A DNA stretch of 64,000 nt from Oceanobacter mangrovi (lineage in GTDB: Bacteria > Pseudomonadota > Gammaproteobacteria > Pseudomonadales > Oceanobacteraceae): assembly GCF_019740315.1 (NCBI RefSeq), contig NZ_JAHXZR010000001.1, positions 124,001 through 188,000 on the forward strand, written 5' to 3'. Below the pieces are notes generated by a model. That model did not search any database and had not been told where the DNA came from. It saw only the letters and a list, made by a program, of their open reading frames with translations. Positions 47,063-56,915 of the stretch are shown piece by piece (the stretch's first letter is position 1; the number at the start of each line of letters is the position of its first letter). Made by a program: the position numbers and the translations under genes.

Positions 47063-48496
47063 TTATTCAGTCACAGACAGATCCGCAGGCACCACGTACA
47101 GGCGGTCGCCGTCAATGGTGTTGCTGTCGAGCATCTTCTGCTCCAGCTCACCATCGGTTGACCAGGTAGCAAAGTCATCGTCGTTGAGTACGCCGAGGGT
47201 GTTTTCATCAATCACCCACAGACCTTCCATCTTGTCGTGCGGGTAGTTCACCTCAGCGACCATATCCACCACCAGTGACTTGGTTACCGGCACAATGCCG
47301 TACCCGGTCAGCGTGCTCCAGTCGCCATCGGCCAGTACCTGCTGTTCCAGGGTGTTGCCGTTAATCAGCAGACCGAGGTCAGCATCCTGAGTCAGCGCCG
47401 CATCACTGGTATCTATTGCTTCAAGGTCGGTCGCCGCGCTGATATCAATCCGGTAGACATGTTTCATGGCATCCGGAGTGGCGCCTTCAGTGCCGTTCGG
47501 GCCGCCATAGAGGAAGCTGCCATCACGTTCGATCAGGATAAATTCATGAGCGCTTAACGCCATCAGCTCGGAGTTGGAGTTGGCGTTCTTTTCCTGCTGG
47601 TAGAGATACTGGCTGACCGCACCGGTTTCCAGGTTAACGCTGACAATCCGGGTGATGTCGAGGCTGCGAACCGCTTTGGTTGGCAGGTCCATGGTCGACT
47701 GCATGATACCGAACAGGGTCTTTTCATCCGGTGTAATGGCCAGGCCTTCCATACCACGGTTGGCACGGCGATAGGCAAACTCGGCTGGCAGGGTGTAGCT
47801 ATTGCGGTCGTCGTTGGCGAATGGGTTGATACGGCCAATTTCAACGCCTTCGGAGTTGAAGTGCACCATGTGCGGGCCGTATTCGTCCGATACCCAGAAA
47901 CTGCCGTCGCTCAATACCACCAGACCTTCAGGGTCGAGGCCATAGTCATCCAGTTTGAGCGGGTTAGTGTCAGCGTCATAGGGCAGGCTATCATCTTCCA
48001 GAATCGGGCTGCCGTCTGCATGGTATGGGGTTTCACCAGTGCCACCCAGGTCGGAACTGTTTGGCAAACCCGTGATGGCAGTGCCGTCCGGGCGTTTCAT
48101 CAGGGTTTCACTCACCAGCGTAATGGCACCTGCGGAGCTGATTTCAAACAGACCCAGTCGAGGGGTGTAATCCGGCACCGGGAATTTTTTGCCGGAACCA
48201 TAATCGCCGCTGAAAACCGCATTCGGGCCACGGTCAGTGATGGCGTAAAAACGGTTGGGATTCTTTGGATCACGGAACATCGCTGAGCCATAACCGCCAT
48301 TGCGAACTTCAAAGGTCGAACCGGTATTATGATCGATCAGATCATTGCTCAGCACGCTGTAAGGCAGGAATACGCCTTCGGCGGGGAAGTCTTCAACAAA
48401 GTGCTGTGTTGCAGACTTGTTATTATCGTCGCTGCCACAACCAGTCAGGATGGCAGCAGTCATCAGGGTAGCCAGCAGGCTCTTTTGCGGGGACAT
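47063..48496 (-). CDS. Esterase-like-activity-of-phytase family lipoprotein
   Basis: 477 residues from the second of two adjacent ATGs (48496), which has AAGGAA at proper distance. A lipoprotein signal ends AAILTGC. The body is a predicted beta-propeller of the phytase-esterase-like family (PF13449 pattern): FYAITDRGPNAV, the repeated DPEGLVVLSDGSFWVSDEYG, GMEGLAITPD and KMEGLWVIDENTLGVLNDDD. The acidic loops look fit for calcium. It should be tethered to the outer or inner membrane facing the periplasm and may hydrolyse phosphoesters or other esters; activity is not established. It sits between typA and ackA. Confidence 0.85.
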   Translation of the reverse strand: MSPQKSLLATLMTAAILTGCGSDDNNKSATQHFVEDFPAEGVFLPYSVLSNDLIDHNTGSTFEVRNGGYGSAMFRDPKNPNRFYAITDRGPNAVFSGDYGSGKKFPVPDYTPRLGLFEISSAGAITLVSETLMKRPDGTAITGLPNSSDLGGTGETPYHADGSPILEDDSLPYDADTNPLKLDDYGLDPEGLVVLSDGSFWVSDEYGPHMVHFNSEGVEIGRINPFANDDRNSYTLPAEFAYRRANRGMEGLAITPDEKTLFGIMQSTMDLPTKAVRSLDITRIVSVNLETGAVSQYLYQQEKNANSNSELMALSAHEFILIERDGSFLYGGPNGTEGATPDAMKHVYRIDISAATDLEAIDTSDAALTQDADLGLLINGNTLEQQVLADGDWSTLTGYGIVPVTKSLVVDMVAEVNYPHDKMEGLWVIDENTLGVLNDDDFATWSTDGELEQKMLDSNTIDGDRLYVVPADLSVTE

Positions 48497-48644
48497 CATG
48501 TTTCCTTGCTTATTATGGAAGGGCGGGAAGCCCAACCGGTAGCGCAGAGAAAACAGATTCCCGACAACGAATACCCTGGTCAGGCATCCCTGCCTGGACA
48601 AAAAAGAGTCAAACGGTGGCGAGCTTAGGAGCTGTCGGTGACGT

Positions 48645-48681
48645 TAATGTGTCAGATATAAGTACGATATCTGACACATTA
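48645..48681. promoter_or_regulatory. Perfect 15-bp inverted repeat between ackA and the phytase-like gene
   Basis: TAATGTGTCAGATAT and ATATCTGACACATTA are exact reverse complements with a 7-base spacer. It lies 40 bp past ackA and about 150 bp before the phytase-like gene. No T tract follows on the minus strand, so an operator, or an RNA hairpin in the leader, is more likely than a terminator. Confidence 0.6.
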
Positions 48682-48720
48682 TTACTATTGCCTGCTTACA
48701 AACTACACATTAACAGCCTG

Positions 48721-49923
48721 TTAGAGCAGCTGGCCCTGAATCACCCCCAGCGTCTGCTCGGCAATCTCCAGCTCCTCATAGGTTGGCACCACCAACAGCT
48801 GGATCTTGCTTTCCGGCAGATGCACCGAACGAATGCTCTGCTGATCCCAGTTATCTTTTTCCATATCCACCAGCAAGCCCAGACTCTCTGCCAGGCCAAC
48901 ACAAATGCGCTCACGCAGGTAAGCCGAGTGCTCGCCAATCCCACCGGTAAAGACAATGGCGTCGACATGGCCCAGCACCGCCGCATAGGCACCGATGTAT
49001 TTACGGATCCGGTAAGCAAACAGCGACAGCGCCTTTTCCGACCAATAATCACCGCCTTTGGCATCGGCAATGACAGTACGAACATCGTTGGCACCACAGA
49101 GCCCCTTGAGGCCGCTCTGCTTGTTCACCAGCGCATCAAGCTGGTCAATATCCAGCCCCAGCTGACGGGCCAGATAAAAGATAATCGCCGGGTCCATATC
49201 GCCGCTGCGGGTGCCCATCACCAGCCCTTCCAGCGGTGTCATGCCCATGGAAGTATCGACACTCTGGCCCTTTTCAATGGCACAGGCGCTGGCACCGTTG
49301 CCCAGATGCATGGTGATCAGATTGAGCTGCTCGAGCGGCTTGCCAATAAAAGCCGCCGCCTGTTTGGCGACGTAATAGTGAGAGGTGCCATGAAAACCAT
49401 AGCGGCGCACCTGATGCTGTTCATAGAACTCATGCGGCAACGCGTACAGATAGGCTTTTTCCGGGATAGTCTGGTGGAAGGCGGTATCAAACACAGCGAC
49501 CTGCGGCACTTCTGCGGCCTGTGCCATGGCGGTTTCGATACCCGCCAGGTTAGCCGGGTTATGCAGTGGTGCCAGCGGAATCAGCTGGCGAATGGTGTCG
49601 ATCACCGGCTGGTCAATCAGGGTCGGCAGCCGGAAGGCTTCGCCACCATGCACGACTCTGTGGCCGATTCCATCCAGTTCATGAAAGCTGCTCAGCACGC
49701 CACTTTGCTGCAGCAATTCCGCCATCAGGGTCAGCCCGGCCTGATGATCGGCAATCGGCTGCTGGCGCTCGATGGCTTCCCCTTCAGCGGTGGATAACTT
49801 GCCATGGCCGCTGGCTTCGCCGATTTGTTCAATCAAGCCGCTGGCCAGCGACTGTCGGCTGTCCATCTCAAACAGGCCAAACTTGATCGACGAACTGCCA
49901 CTGTTCAAAACCAGAATTTTCAT
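48721..49923 (-). CDS. ackA: Acetate kinase
   Basis: 400 residues from the ATG at 49923, which overlaps the pta stop as TGATG and has AAGGAG upstream. Motifs are MKILVLNSGSSSIKF (phosphate 1), the second signature VVHGGEAF, NLITMHLGNGASACA and FTGGIGEHS. It interconverts acetyl phosphate plus ADP with acetate plus ATP, paired with Pta for overflow and acetate use. Confidence 0.98.
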   Translation of the reverse strand: MKILVLNSGSSSIKFGLFEMDSRQSLASGLIEQIGEASGHGKLSTAEGEAIERQQPIADHQAGLTLMAELLQQSGVLSSFHELDGIGHRVVHGGEAFRLPTLIDQPVIDTIRQLIPLAPLHNPANLAGIETAMAQAAEVPQVAVFDTAFHQTIPEKAYLYALPHEFYEQHQVRRYGFHGTSHYYVAKQAAAFIGKPLEQLNLITMHLGNGASACAIEKGQSVDTSMGMTPLEGLVMGTRSGDMDPAIIFYLARQLGLDIDQLDALVNKQSGLKGLCGANDVRTVIADAKGGDYWSEKALSLFAYRIRKYIGAYAAVLGHVDAIVFTGGIGEHSAYLRERICVGLAESLGLLVDMEKDNWDQQSIRSVHLPESKIQLLVVPTYEELEIAEQTLGVIQGQLL

Positions 49924-52010
49924 CACTCGGCTCCTTGTGCCTGAATCGCGGTAATCGCCACGGTGTTGACAATATCCTCGACCAGACAGCCCCGGCTGAG
50001 ATCGTTGATCGGCCGTTTCAGGCCCTGCAGTACCGGGCCGATGGCGATGGCATTGGCGCTGCGCTGCACCGCCTTGTAGGTGTTGTTGCCGGTATTGAGG
50101 TCTGGGAACACCAGCACCGTGGCCTGTCCTGCCACCGGGCTGTTCGGCAATTTCTGTCTGGCCACCGAAGGTTCGACGGCGGCGTCGTACTGAATCGGCC
50201 CTTCAATCACCAGCTCAGGAGCCATCTCACGGGCAATACGGGTCGCTTCGCGGACCTTTTCAACTTCCGCCCCGCTGCCGGAACTGCCGGTGGAATACGA
50301 CAACATGGCGACTCTTGGTTCGATGCCAAACTGGCGCGCGGTCTGGGCTGAGCTGACGGCGATCTGTGCCAGCTGCGCGGCGTCCGGGTTCTGGTTCACG
50401 GCACAGTCGCCATACACCAGCACCTGATTTTCCAGACACATCAGGAACACACTCGACACCACCGAAATGCCCGGCAGGGTTTTGACAATTTGCAGTGCCG
50501 GGCGAATGGTGTCAGCGGTGGTATGGCTGGCTCCCGAAACCATGCCGTCGGCCAGATTGTTGTACACCAGCATGGTGCCGAAATAGCTGATGTGTTCCAT
50601 CGCATCGGTGGCGGCCTCCAGCGTCAGCCCACGCTCCTTGCGCAGCTGGTAAAACTGCTCGCTGAACTGTGCTTTTAACGGCGAGGTTTTTGGATCAATG
50701 ATTTGCGCCCCACTGAGATCCAGCTGCAGCAGCGAGCACTGGTGCCCAATGTCGTCCGGGTTACCGAGCAGGATCAGCTCCACCACCTGGCGGTTGAGCA
50801 GAATTTCGGCAGCCCGCAGGATGCGCTCGTCGGCAGTTTCCGGCAGCACAATGCGCTTGCGATCACGGTGGGCCCGCTCAAACAGCTGATATTCGAACAT
50901 GATTGGCGTCATCACCTGCGACCGCACCCGGTCAAAACGGCTTTCCAGCTGTTCGGCATCCACGTGACGGGCGAACAAGCCGAGCGCCTGCGCCAGCTTG
51001 CGGGTGCGCTCCGGGGTGATTTGCGCGGCCACCTGTTTCACCTGCGCCGCAGTGGTAAAGGTATCGCTCCAGGTGGTCAGTACCGGCAATGGAAACAGTG
51101 CTTCCAGCCCTTCCAGCAGACCGGCTACCGCGCCTTGCTGCAATTCCCCACCAGTCAACAACAGCCCGGCAATGGTCGGCAGGTTGCGGGCATGAATGGC
51201 AGCAAAACAGGCGAGAATCAGGTCGCTGCGATCGACCGAGGTAATCACCAGATCACCGTCCTGCACGGTTGGCAGGAAACGGTCGAGGGTCATGTCCGCC
51301 ACCAGCGTACGTTGTACCGTACGGCCACGACTCTGATCGTTATTGAAGACCGAGTTGCAGTTCAGCGCCGCTTCGACTTCGGCAATGGTGGGAGTATCCA
51401 GCTCGGCCAGTTCCGGCAACAAATAGAGCGGCGGCGTCATGTTTGCCAGCCCGGCTTGTAACTGCTCGCTCACCTCAGGGCTGAGGCGATTGGCGAAGCT
51501 GGCGAAATGGGTACAGCCGTGCTGACGGATCACTTCGCTTTCCATCCGCACCGCTTCCGCCACTTGTGCAGCGCTGCGGTCACGGCCGTTAATAATCGAC
51601 ACCAGTGGTGAGCCCAGATGGCGCGCCAGCTGCAAGTTCAGATCCTGCTCCAGCGCGGAAGAAAAACTGGCGCGGCTGAGACCTTCAATCAAGACGAACT
51701 CAGCGTTTTGCTGCAGCGCCCGGAATTTGCGAATGACCCCTTCCACCAGCTCATGGGAACGGCCTTCGGCGATCAGGGTTTCGGCGTCTTCACGGCGATA
51801 CGCCCAGCAATCGTCGCAATCCAGCTGCAGCTGGAAATGCCTTAACACACAATCGAGATCGGCATCGCGCTTGCCGTTCTGATCGACGATTGGGCGGAAG
51901 AAAGCCACCCGGCTGTAGCGGCGTTTTAACAGTTCCATCATACCCAGCGTCACAATCAGACTACCGGCGTATTTTTCCAGTGAAGCGATATACAAACTCT
52001 GTGATTCCAT
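49923..52010 (-). CDS. pta: Phosphate acetyltransferase
   Basis: 695 residues, the long enteric form. The N-terminal P-loop-fold region (1-225) starts LYIASLEKYAGSLIVTLGMM, a DRTGG domain follows (about 225-345), and the C-terminal catalytic PTA_PTB domain includes KRIVLPETADERILRAAE, VSGASHTTADTIRPALQ and MLSYSTGSSGSG. It turns acetyl-CoA and phosphate into acetyl phosphate. The ackA start is overlapped by its stop, so the two are coupled. Confidence 0.97.
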   Translation of the reverse strand: MESQSLYIASLEKYAGSLIVTLGMMELLKRRYSRVAFFRPIVDQNGKRDADLDCVLRHFQLQLDCDDCWAYRREDAETLIAEGRSHELVEGVIRKFRALQQNAEFVLIEGLSRASFSSALEQDLNLQLARHLGSPLVSIINGRDRSAAQVAEAVRMESEVIRQHGCTHFASFANRLSPEVSEQLQAGLANMTPPLYLLPELAELDTPTIAEVEAALNCNSVFNNDQSRGRTVQRTLVADMTLDRFLPTVQDGDLVITSVDRSDLILACFAAIHARNLPTIAGLLLTGGELQQGAVAGLLEGLEALFPLPVLTTWSDTFTTAAQVKQVAAQITPERTRKLAQALGLFARHVDAEQLESRFDRVRSQVMTPIMFEYQLFERAHRDRKRIVLPETADERILRAAEILLNRQVVELILLGNPDDIGHQCSLLQLDLSGAQIIDPKTSPLKAQFSEQFYQLRKERGLTLEAATDAMEHISYFGTMLVYNNLADGMVSGASHTTADTIRPALQIVKTLPGISVVSSVFLMCLENQVLVYGDCAVNQNPDAAQLAQIAVSSAQTARQFGIEPRVAMLSYSTGSSGSGAEVEKVREATRIAREMAPELVIEGPIQYDAAVEPSVARQKLPNSPVAGQATVLVFPDLNTGNNTYKAVQRSANAIAIGPVLQGLKRPINDLSRGCLVEDIVNTVAITAIQAQGAE

Positions 52011-52190
52011 GGCGTGCTCCCAATGCCCGAGTTATAAGCCAATCAGCTGAGCCAGTATGACCAGCCTCATGCGAATAGTTTGTGACGTCTGTCAGCCGGT
52101 CGTCGCAACGGTCTGTCTCCAGACCGCAGAGCGGCCAAAGTCGTATTATCCGACAGCCTGAAGTCACCCGCCTGTCATATAACTGCAGTA

Positions 52191-53075
52191 ATGTCTCGCG
52201 GTTTGCCACTCACTCCGGTATCCCTTGCTGTGACGTTACCGACGACTTACTGGAATCAGCCGCTGTATCTGGCCGTCGTGGCCATCGGCCTGATTGCCAT
52301 CCTGACGCTGTCTTCGCTGGCCGCCCGCCAGCAAGCCGAGCCGCTGCACCTGAGCGACTATTACAGCTACCAGTGCCAGACCGGCAGCAGCCAGCAAGCG
52401 ACGTTCCGGATTCTGACGTTATCCGCTGACCATGCCCGCGAACTGGCCGATAATCTCTGTGGTCAGGCAGAATTTTCCGAACACTATGGCAGTGTTTCGA
52501 TCCGCTGGCGGCGACGGGATTTTCTGACTCTTGAGCTGATTCAGGAAAGCCGTTACGAGCTGTTTTTCAACCGTGAACACGTGGTCACCGGCATTGCCCC
52601 CAACTACCAGCTGTTTTACAGCGGCTTTCACCGCTCGCCCTATTACAGCCTTTATTGGGCCAGCCACCAGCAGCCGGTGCAGTTAAGCCGCGAGTGGTTC
52701 GTCAACAAAACCATTGGTCTGCTGGAAGACAGCCGCAGCCAGAGCTTCCACATCATGCCACTCGACCAGCTGGCGCGGATTGGCCTCAAGCCCAACAGCC
52801 CACAAATCCACTATTTTGGTGATATGGCAGCGCTGACGGCAGCCTTCGACAAGGGCCAGATCGATATCACCACCAAAACCAGTGGAATGCTGACAAAACA
52901 ACCTGATCAGCTCGCACTAACCACCATTTCCGACCATATGTACCCCGGTAACTGGTATCTCAGTCATCAGGTTGCTGCGTCCGTGTATTGCTCGCTCCAC
53001 CGGGCGCTGGAGCAGTACCTGGCCAATTTTTTCTCCGGTGCAAGCGCTGCTTATGACTGTCCCCAAGATCGCTAG
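52191..53075 (+). CDS. Unrecognised membrane-anchored protein with solute-binding-like periplasmic domain
   Basis: 294 residues; I do not recognise a named family. One hydrophobic helix at about residues 24-43 (LYLAVVAIGLIAILTLSSLA) places the rest in the periplasm. The C-terminal half has features of type II solute-binding proteins: YFGDMAALTAAFDKGQIDI resembles the hinge segment in which these proteins score the number of bound-ligand contacts, and the C-terminus is helix-rich. Two Cys are near the start of the domain and two late. Its end overlaps the next gene by 23 bp, so the two belong together. A ligand-sensing partner of that protein is my inference. Confidence 0.6.
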   Translation: MSRGLPLTPVSLAVTLPTTYWNQPLYLAVVAIGLIAILTLSSLAARQQAEPLHLSDYYSYQCQTGSSQQATFRILTLSADHARELADNLCGQAEFSEHYGSVSIRWRRRDFLTLELIQESRYELFFNREHVVTGIAPNYQLFYSGFHRSPYYSLYWASHQQPVQLSREWFVNKTIGLLEDSRSQSFHIMPLDQLARIGLKPNSPQIHYFGDMAALTAAFDKGQIDITTKTSGMLTKQPDQLALTTISDHMYPGNWYLSHQVAASVYCSLHRALEQYLANFFSGASAAYDCPQDR

Positions 53076-54261
53076 ATGGCTACTGGGCTGGTTGGCCCTG
53101 ACTGCACTGCTGTTGTGGTTATCCTGGCAACAGGCAATCAACACCGCGGCCGACAGTCTGCAGCAACAACTGCAACAACAGTTGCTGCCACAAATCATTG
53201 CTGACGAAGGTTACCGGCTGAACCAGTATTCGCAGGATCAGACGCTGCTCAGCCATATCAATCACGACCTCCAGCAGTTGCAGTTTGACGGAACCCTGCC
53301 ACTGTTACAGAGCTGCCAGCTGAGACTCTATTCGCTCGGCGATGGCAAACCGGTTGAGAACACTGCCGACCGCCATTTCACGCTGCAGCGCACCACCACC
53401 GACGGCGTGCAGGACTTTCCTTTTGCCCTCAGTTGCCAGCCGCATCCGGGCGTCTGGCTTGGCAGTCAATCACTACTGGCCGGGCTGGCGCTGCTGCTGA
53501 TCAGCTGGCTGCCAGTGCCATTGGGGCAATCACAACGGCACTGGTATGAAAAACTGCTGCATCGCGGCGAACCTGGACGGCTAGCACGCCAGTACGCCCG
53601 CCAACTCAGTCAGCTCGATCAACACAGCCAGAGCCTGCTGGAGCTGCTGCTGCAACACAGCCAGCAACCCTTGGCAGAGCTACTGATGTTGCTGGCGCAA
53701 GCCGAGCCGGACAAGGTTGACGGCCAATGGCTGGACATCGCCTTGCAGCAAGGTGAAAGCCCCACCGACGCACTGCGTATTGCCAGTGCTGCCGATAGCC
53801 TGCGGTTCGATCCCCAACAACGGCTGGTCAGTATTCACGGTCTCACCATACAACTGCCGGTGACGCCCTACCTCTATTACCTCTGGTACGCCCAACGTCG
53901 CCAAAGTGACGAACAACTGGGCTGGTTTACCAATCCGGCCACCAATCGCCCCGACATTGAGCAAGGCCGTCAGCTGAGTGAATTGATGGCCCGTTACGGT
54001 GGCCACGGCAAGGCGATTAACGATCTTGTCGCCAGCGGCCTGAAGTCCAAAACCCTCGATCAGAATCGCAGCAAGATCAAGGATGAACTCACCAGCCGAC
54101 TCGGAGAGCAGCTTGCTGGTCACTACCTGTTCGATACCGAACGGGATCTGCAAAGTGGCCGCTCGAGATACCGCCTGAGTCTGCCAGGCACGGCTGTAGA
54201 GATCACAGAAAGTTCCCCGGCGAGTTTGGAGAGCACCCTTAAAGATCATGTAAATCAATGA
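53053..54261 (+). CDS. Unrecognised two-helix membrane protein with possible C-terminal winged-helix domain
   Basis: 402 residues from the ATG at 53053, inside the end of the previous gene. Two hydrophobic helices (about 5-25 and 138-158) flank a 110-residue periplasmic part; the remaining 240 residues would be cytoplasmic. The last 130, from SLRFDPQQRLVSIHGLTIQL to SRYRLSLPG, recall winged-helix regulators: a strand-turn-strand start, a Lys/Arg helix in DQNRSKIKDEL, and a final RSRYRLSL wing. This suggests a membrane-tethered one-component regulator with the DNA-binding part at the C-terminus, the reverse of ToxR/CadC. Not confirmed. It lies 122 bp ahead of the TonB-dependent receptor. Confidence 0.6.
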   Translation: MTVPKIARWLLGWLALTALLLWLSWQQAINTAADSLQQQLQQQLLPQIIADEGYRLNQYSQDQTLLSHINHDLQQLQFDGTLPLLQSCQLRLYSLGDGKPVENTADRHFTLQRTTTDGVQDFPFALSCQPHPGVWLGSQSLLAGLALLLISWLPVPLGQSQRHWYEKLLHRGEPGRLARQYARQLSQLDQHSQSLLELLLQHSQQPLAELLMLLAQAEPDKVDGQWLDIALQQGESPTDALRIASAADSLRFDPQQRLVSIHGLTIQLPVTPYLYYLWYAQRRQSDEQLGWFTNPATNRPDIEQGRQLSELMARYGGHGKAINDLVASGLKSKTLDQNRSKIKDELTSRLGEQLAGHYLFDTERDLQSGRSRYRLSLPGTAVEITESSPASLESTLKDHVNQ

Positions 54262-54383
54262 TTTTTAAGGGATTATTTTTTAGAGACATCTATAAAAACG
54301 GATAGAGATTGTTTTCACAGAGTTGCCACCTGAGCTGTTCAGCATGCTCGCCAACTCGCAAAACAACCCTATCGGAATCACCT

Positions 54384-56840
54384 ATGAACAAGCCGAAAAA
54401 GCACCCGCTGGCACTGGCGGTGACACTCACCACCCTGGCCATGGCAAGCACTGCCGTACACGCTGAAGAAGAACAGGTTATTGAAGAAGTTGTTGCTGTT
54501 GCATCACCGATTCGTGATAGCCAGGAAGCCGCTGTAGAAGCCAAGCGTAACGCCGACAACAGCATGGAGGTGATTTCAGCCGACACAATCGGCCGCTTCC
54601 CGGACCAGAACCTGGCCGACTCACTGGGTCGTCTGCCAGGCCTGGCGATTGAGCGTGACCAGGGCCAGGCCCGTTACATCAACTTCCGTGGCGCGCCTTT
54701 CCGTTACACCAAAATCGCCATCAACGGCATTGATATCCCGGGTGCCGAAGACGGCCGTACGCCACGTTTCGACAGCTTCCCGGCTGCCATTACCAGCCGT
54801 CTGGAAGCCAGCAAGGCGATTCTGCCAAGCATGCCTGGTGAAGCGGTTGCCGGTTACATCAACGTTGAAACCTTTGATCCATTCAGCGTGGAAGGCTTTG
54901 GTGCCTCCGTTGATGTCGCCAAAGGTGTACAGGAGCTGGGCGACGGCGACGTCAGCAAGCGCAGCCTGCGTCTGTCCTGGTCCGGTGAAAAAATCGGCGT
55001 GGTCGCCTTCATGTCGAAGAACTCGGTCGACCAGATCACCGACAACCGTGAATACGATCTGGAGCGCACCGATGATGGTCAGCTGCAGGTTAACGAGCTG
55101 GATTTCCGCAGCTACAAGGTCACCCGTGAAAACAAGGCCCAGGGCGGCAGCATTGAATACCGTCCGGGTAACGGCGGTGTGATTCAACGCCTGCACCTGA
55201 GCACGCTGTACAGCGAGTTTGTTGATTACGAACAGCGTAACCAGTTCGTGTTCGACATGGGCGAAAGTGTTGGTACTGCTGCCGATAACGTCACCATCGG
55301 TGTCAGCCGAATGCTGGAAGACGGTACCTACAAGACCTCTACCCGCAGCCACACCATTGGTGCTGACCTGCTGGCGGGCGGCTGGACCCTGACGCCAAGC
55401 TTCACCCTCACCAAAACCCGTCAGGATATGTTCCTGCCGATCATCAGCAGCGGTGGTGGTTCGACGACCGGTAGCTACGATCTATCCGATATTGAAGATC
55501 CAAACCTGCAGCTCGACGACAATCTGTCTGATATTGCTTATGCCTATAGCTACGGCATGCCGTACGCCATGCAGATGCATATCGACGAACACAAGTTCAA
55601 ACTCGACAGCAGCAAGGACATCACCCTGTTGAACCAGCCAGCGACACTGGCACTGGGTGCCCAGTACGACAAGCGTGAAGCCCGCGGTTTCACCGGCAGC
55701 TACACCCTCGACTTCACCACCATCGCCGCGGTGGATATCGACAGCTTCAACACCGGCAAAGCCTGGGACAGCAACACCACCAACACCATTGGCGGCACCT
55801 ATTACAACAACACCGCTCTGCGCAAGGCCTGGGAAGCTGCTGGTGCCTACGGCAACTTCGCCGTCAGCGATACCAACAAGGTTGCTATCGATGAAGAAGT
55901 CATGGCTGCCTATGCCATGGCCACTACCGAAATGGGCTGGGGTAACTTCACCGTCGGTGCCCGTGTAGAGCAAACCGACTACAGCAGCTCTGGCACCATG
56001 AACGGCGAAAAAATCGAGGCTGAAGACACCTTCACCAACGTCCTGCCGTCGTTGCACGTCAACGTCAATGTCAGTGACGAGCTGATGTGGCGTGGTTCGG
56101 CAACCTCTGCCATCAGCCGTCCAAACTACAACGAATGGCGTGCTTCTATCGGCACTGACGTGACCGAAAAAACAGCCACCGGTGGTAACCCGAACCTGAA
56201 GTTTGAAGAATCCAACGGCATTGATACCTCGCTGGAATGGTATTTCGCACCTGCCAGCCTGGCATCTGTCAGTGCTTTCTACCGCGCCATCGACAACGTT
56301 ATCTACGCCAGCACCCGTACCGTTGACGGCGGTGAGTTCATCGCAGCTGAAGCCGGTAACGACTGGAAATACACCAGCTACTTCAACGGCTCTGACGGCA
56401 AGATGCAGGGTCTGGAGCTGAACTTCATGGGCGCGCTGGAAAGCGGCTTTGGTATGAGCCTGAACGCCGCCTTCATCAACAGCGAGTTCAAGGATAAGGA
56501 CGGCAACAAGTTTGACCTGCCAGGAACCTCATCCAGCATCTACAACGCTTCGGTGTTCTATGAAAACTACGGTTTCTCTGCTCGTCTGAACTACATGTAC
56601 CGCGACGAATGGATCTCACCACTGGAAGATCCAAGCGAAGTATGGGGCGAGCAGCAGCGTGTTGATCTGACCATGAGCTACGAACTGCCATTCAGCCTGC
56701 AAGGCGAGCAGAGCTCGGTTTACTTCAACGGTAACAACCTCAGCAACGAAACGGACAACCGTTACGCGGGCAACGGCACCATCAACCAGTCTGAAAGCTA
56801 CGGCCGCAGCTACCTGGTTGGCCTGCGCGTGAACTACTAA
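54384..56840 (+). CDS. TonB-dependent outer-membrane receptor
   Basis: 818 residues from the ATG at 54384. Signal peptide ends STAVHA; a TonB-box-like IEEVVAVA follows. The plug has MEVISADTIGRFPDQNLADS, LPGLAIERDQGQARYINFRG and a late VAGYINVETFDPF, the style of the Xanthomonas/Caulobacter-type receptors for sugars and other large organic nutrients rather than siderophores. The barrel ends with the aromatic YLVGLRVNY. The ligand is unknown. Downstream is a secreted phosphatase-fold enzyme, upstream the sensor-like gene pair. Confidence 0.93.
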   Translation: MNKPKKHPLALAVTLTTLAMASTAVHAEEEQVIEEVVAVASPIRDSQEAAVEAKRNADNSMEVISADTIGRFPDQNLADSLGRLPGLAIERDQGQARYINFRGAPFRYTKIAINGIDIPGAEDGRTPRFDSFPAAITSRLEASKAILPSMPGEAVAGYINVETFDPFSVEGFGASVDVAKGVQELGDGDVSKRSLRLSWSGEKIGVVAFMSKNSVDQITDNREYDLERTDDGQLQVNELDFRSYKVTRENKAQGGSIEYRPGNGGVIQRLHLSTLYSEFVDYEQRNQFVFDMGESVGTAADNVTIGVSRMLEDGTYKTSTRSHTIGADLLAGGWTLTPSFTLTKTRQDMFLPIISSGGGSTTGSYDLSDIEDPNLQLDDNLSDIAYAYSYGMPYAMQMHIDEHKFKLDSSKDITLLNQPATLALGAQYDKREARGFTGSYTLDFTTIAAVDIDSFNTGKAWDSNTTNTIGGTYYNNTALRKAWEAAGAYGNFAVSDTNKVAIDEEVMAAYAMATTEMGWGNFTVGARVEQTDYSSSGTMNGEKIEAEDTFTNVLPSLHVNVNVSDELMWRGSATSAISRPNYNEWRASIGTDVTEKTATGGNPNLKFEESNGIDTSLEWYFAPASLASVSAFYRAIDNVIYASTRTVDGGEFIAAEAGNDWKYTSYFNGSDGKMQGLELNFMGALESGFGMSLNAAFINSEFKDKDGNKFDLPGTSSSIYNASVFYENYGFSARLNYMYRDEWISPLEDPSEVWGEQQRVDLTMSYELPFSLQGEQSSVYFNGNNLSNETDNRYAGNGTINQSESYGRSYLVGLRVNY

Positions 56841-56868
56841 TCCGCTTCCTGCAACCTGTCTAACCCCT

Positions 56869-56902
56869 GATACCCCGGCTGGCGCAAGCCCGCCGGGGTA
56901 TC
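56869..56902 (+). other. Strong hairpin between receptor and phosphatase genes
   Basis: GATACCCCGGC and GCCGGGGTATC pair over 11 bp; the 12-base loop can add GGC-GCAA-GCC, capping the stem with a GCAA (GNRA) tetraloop. It ends eight bases before the GGAG ribosome site of the next gene and lacks a T tract. It may stop 3' decay of the receptor mRNA or lower translation of the downstream gene. Confidence 0.7.
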
Positions 56903-56915
56903 ACCGGAGCCCATA

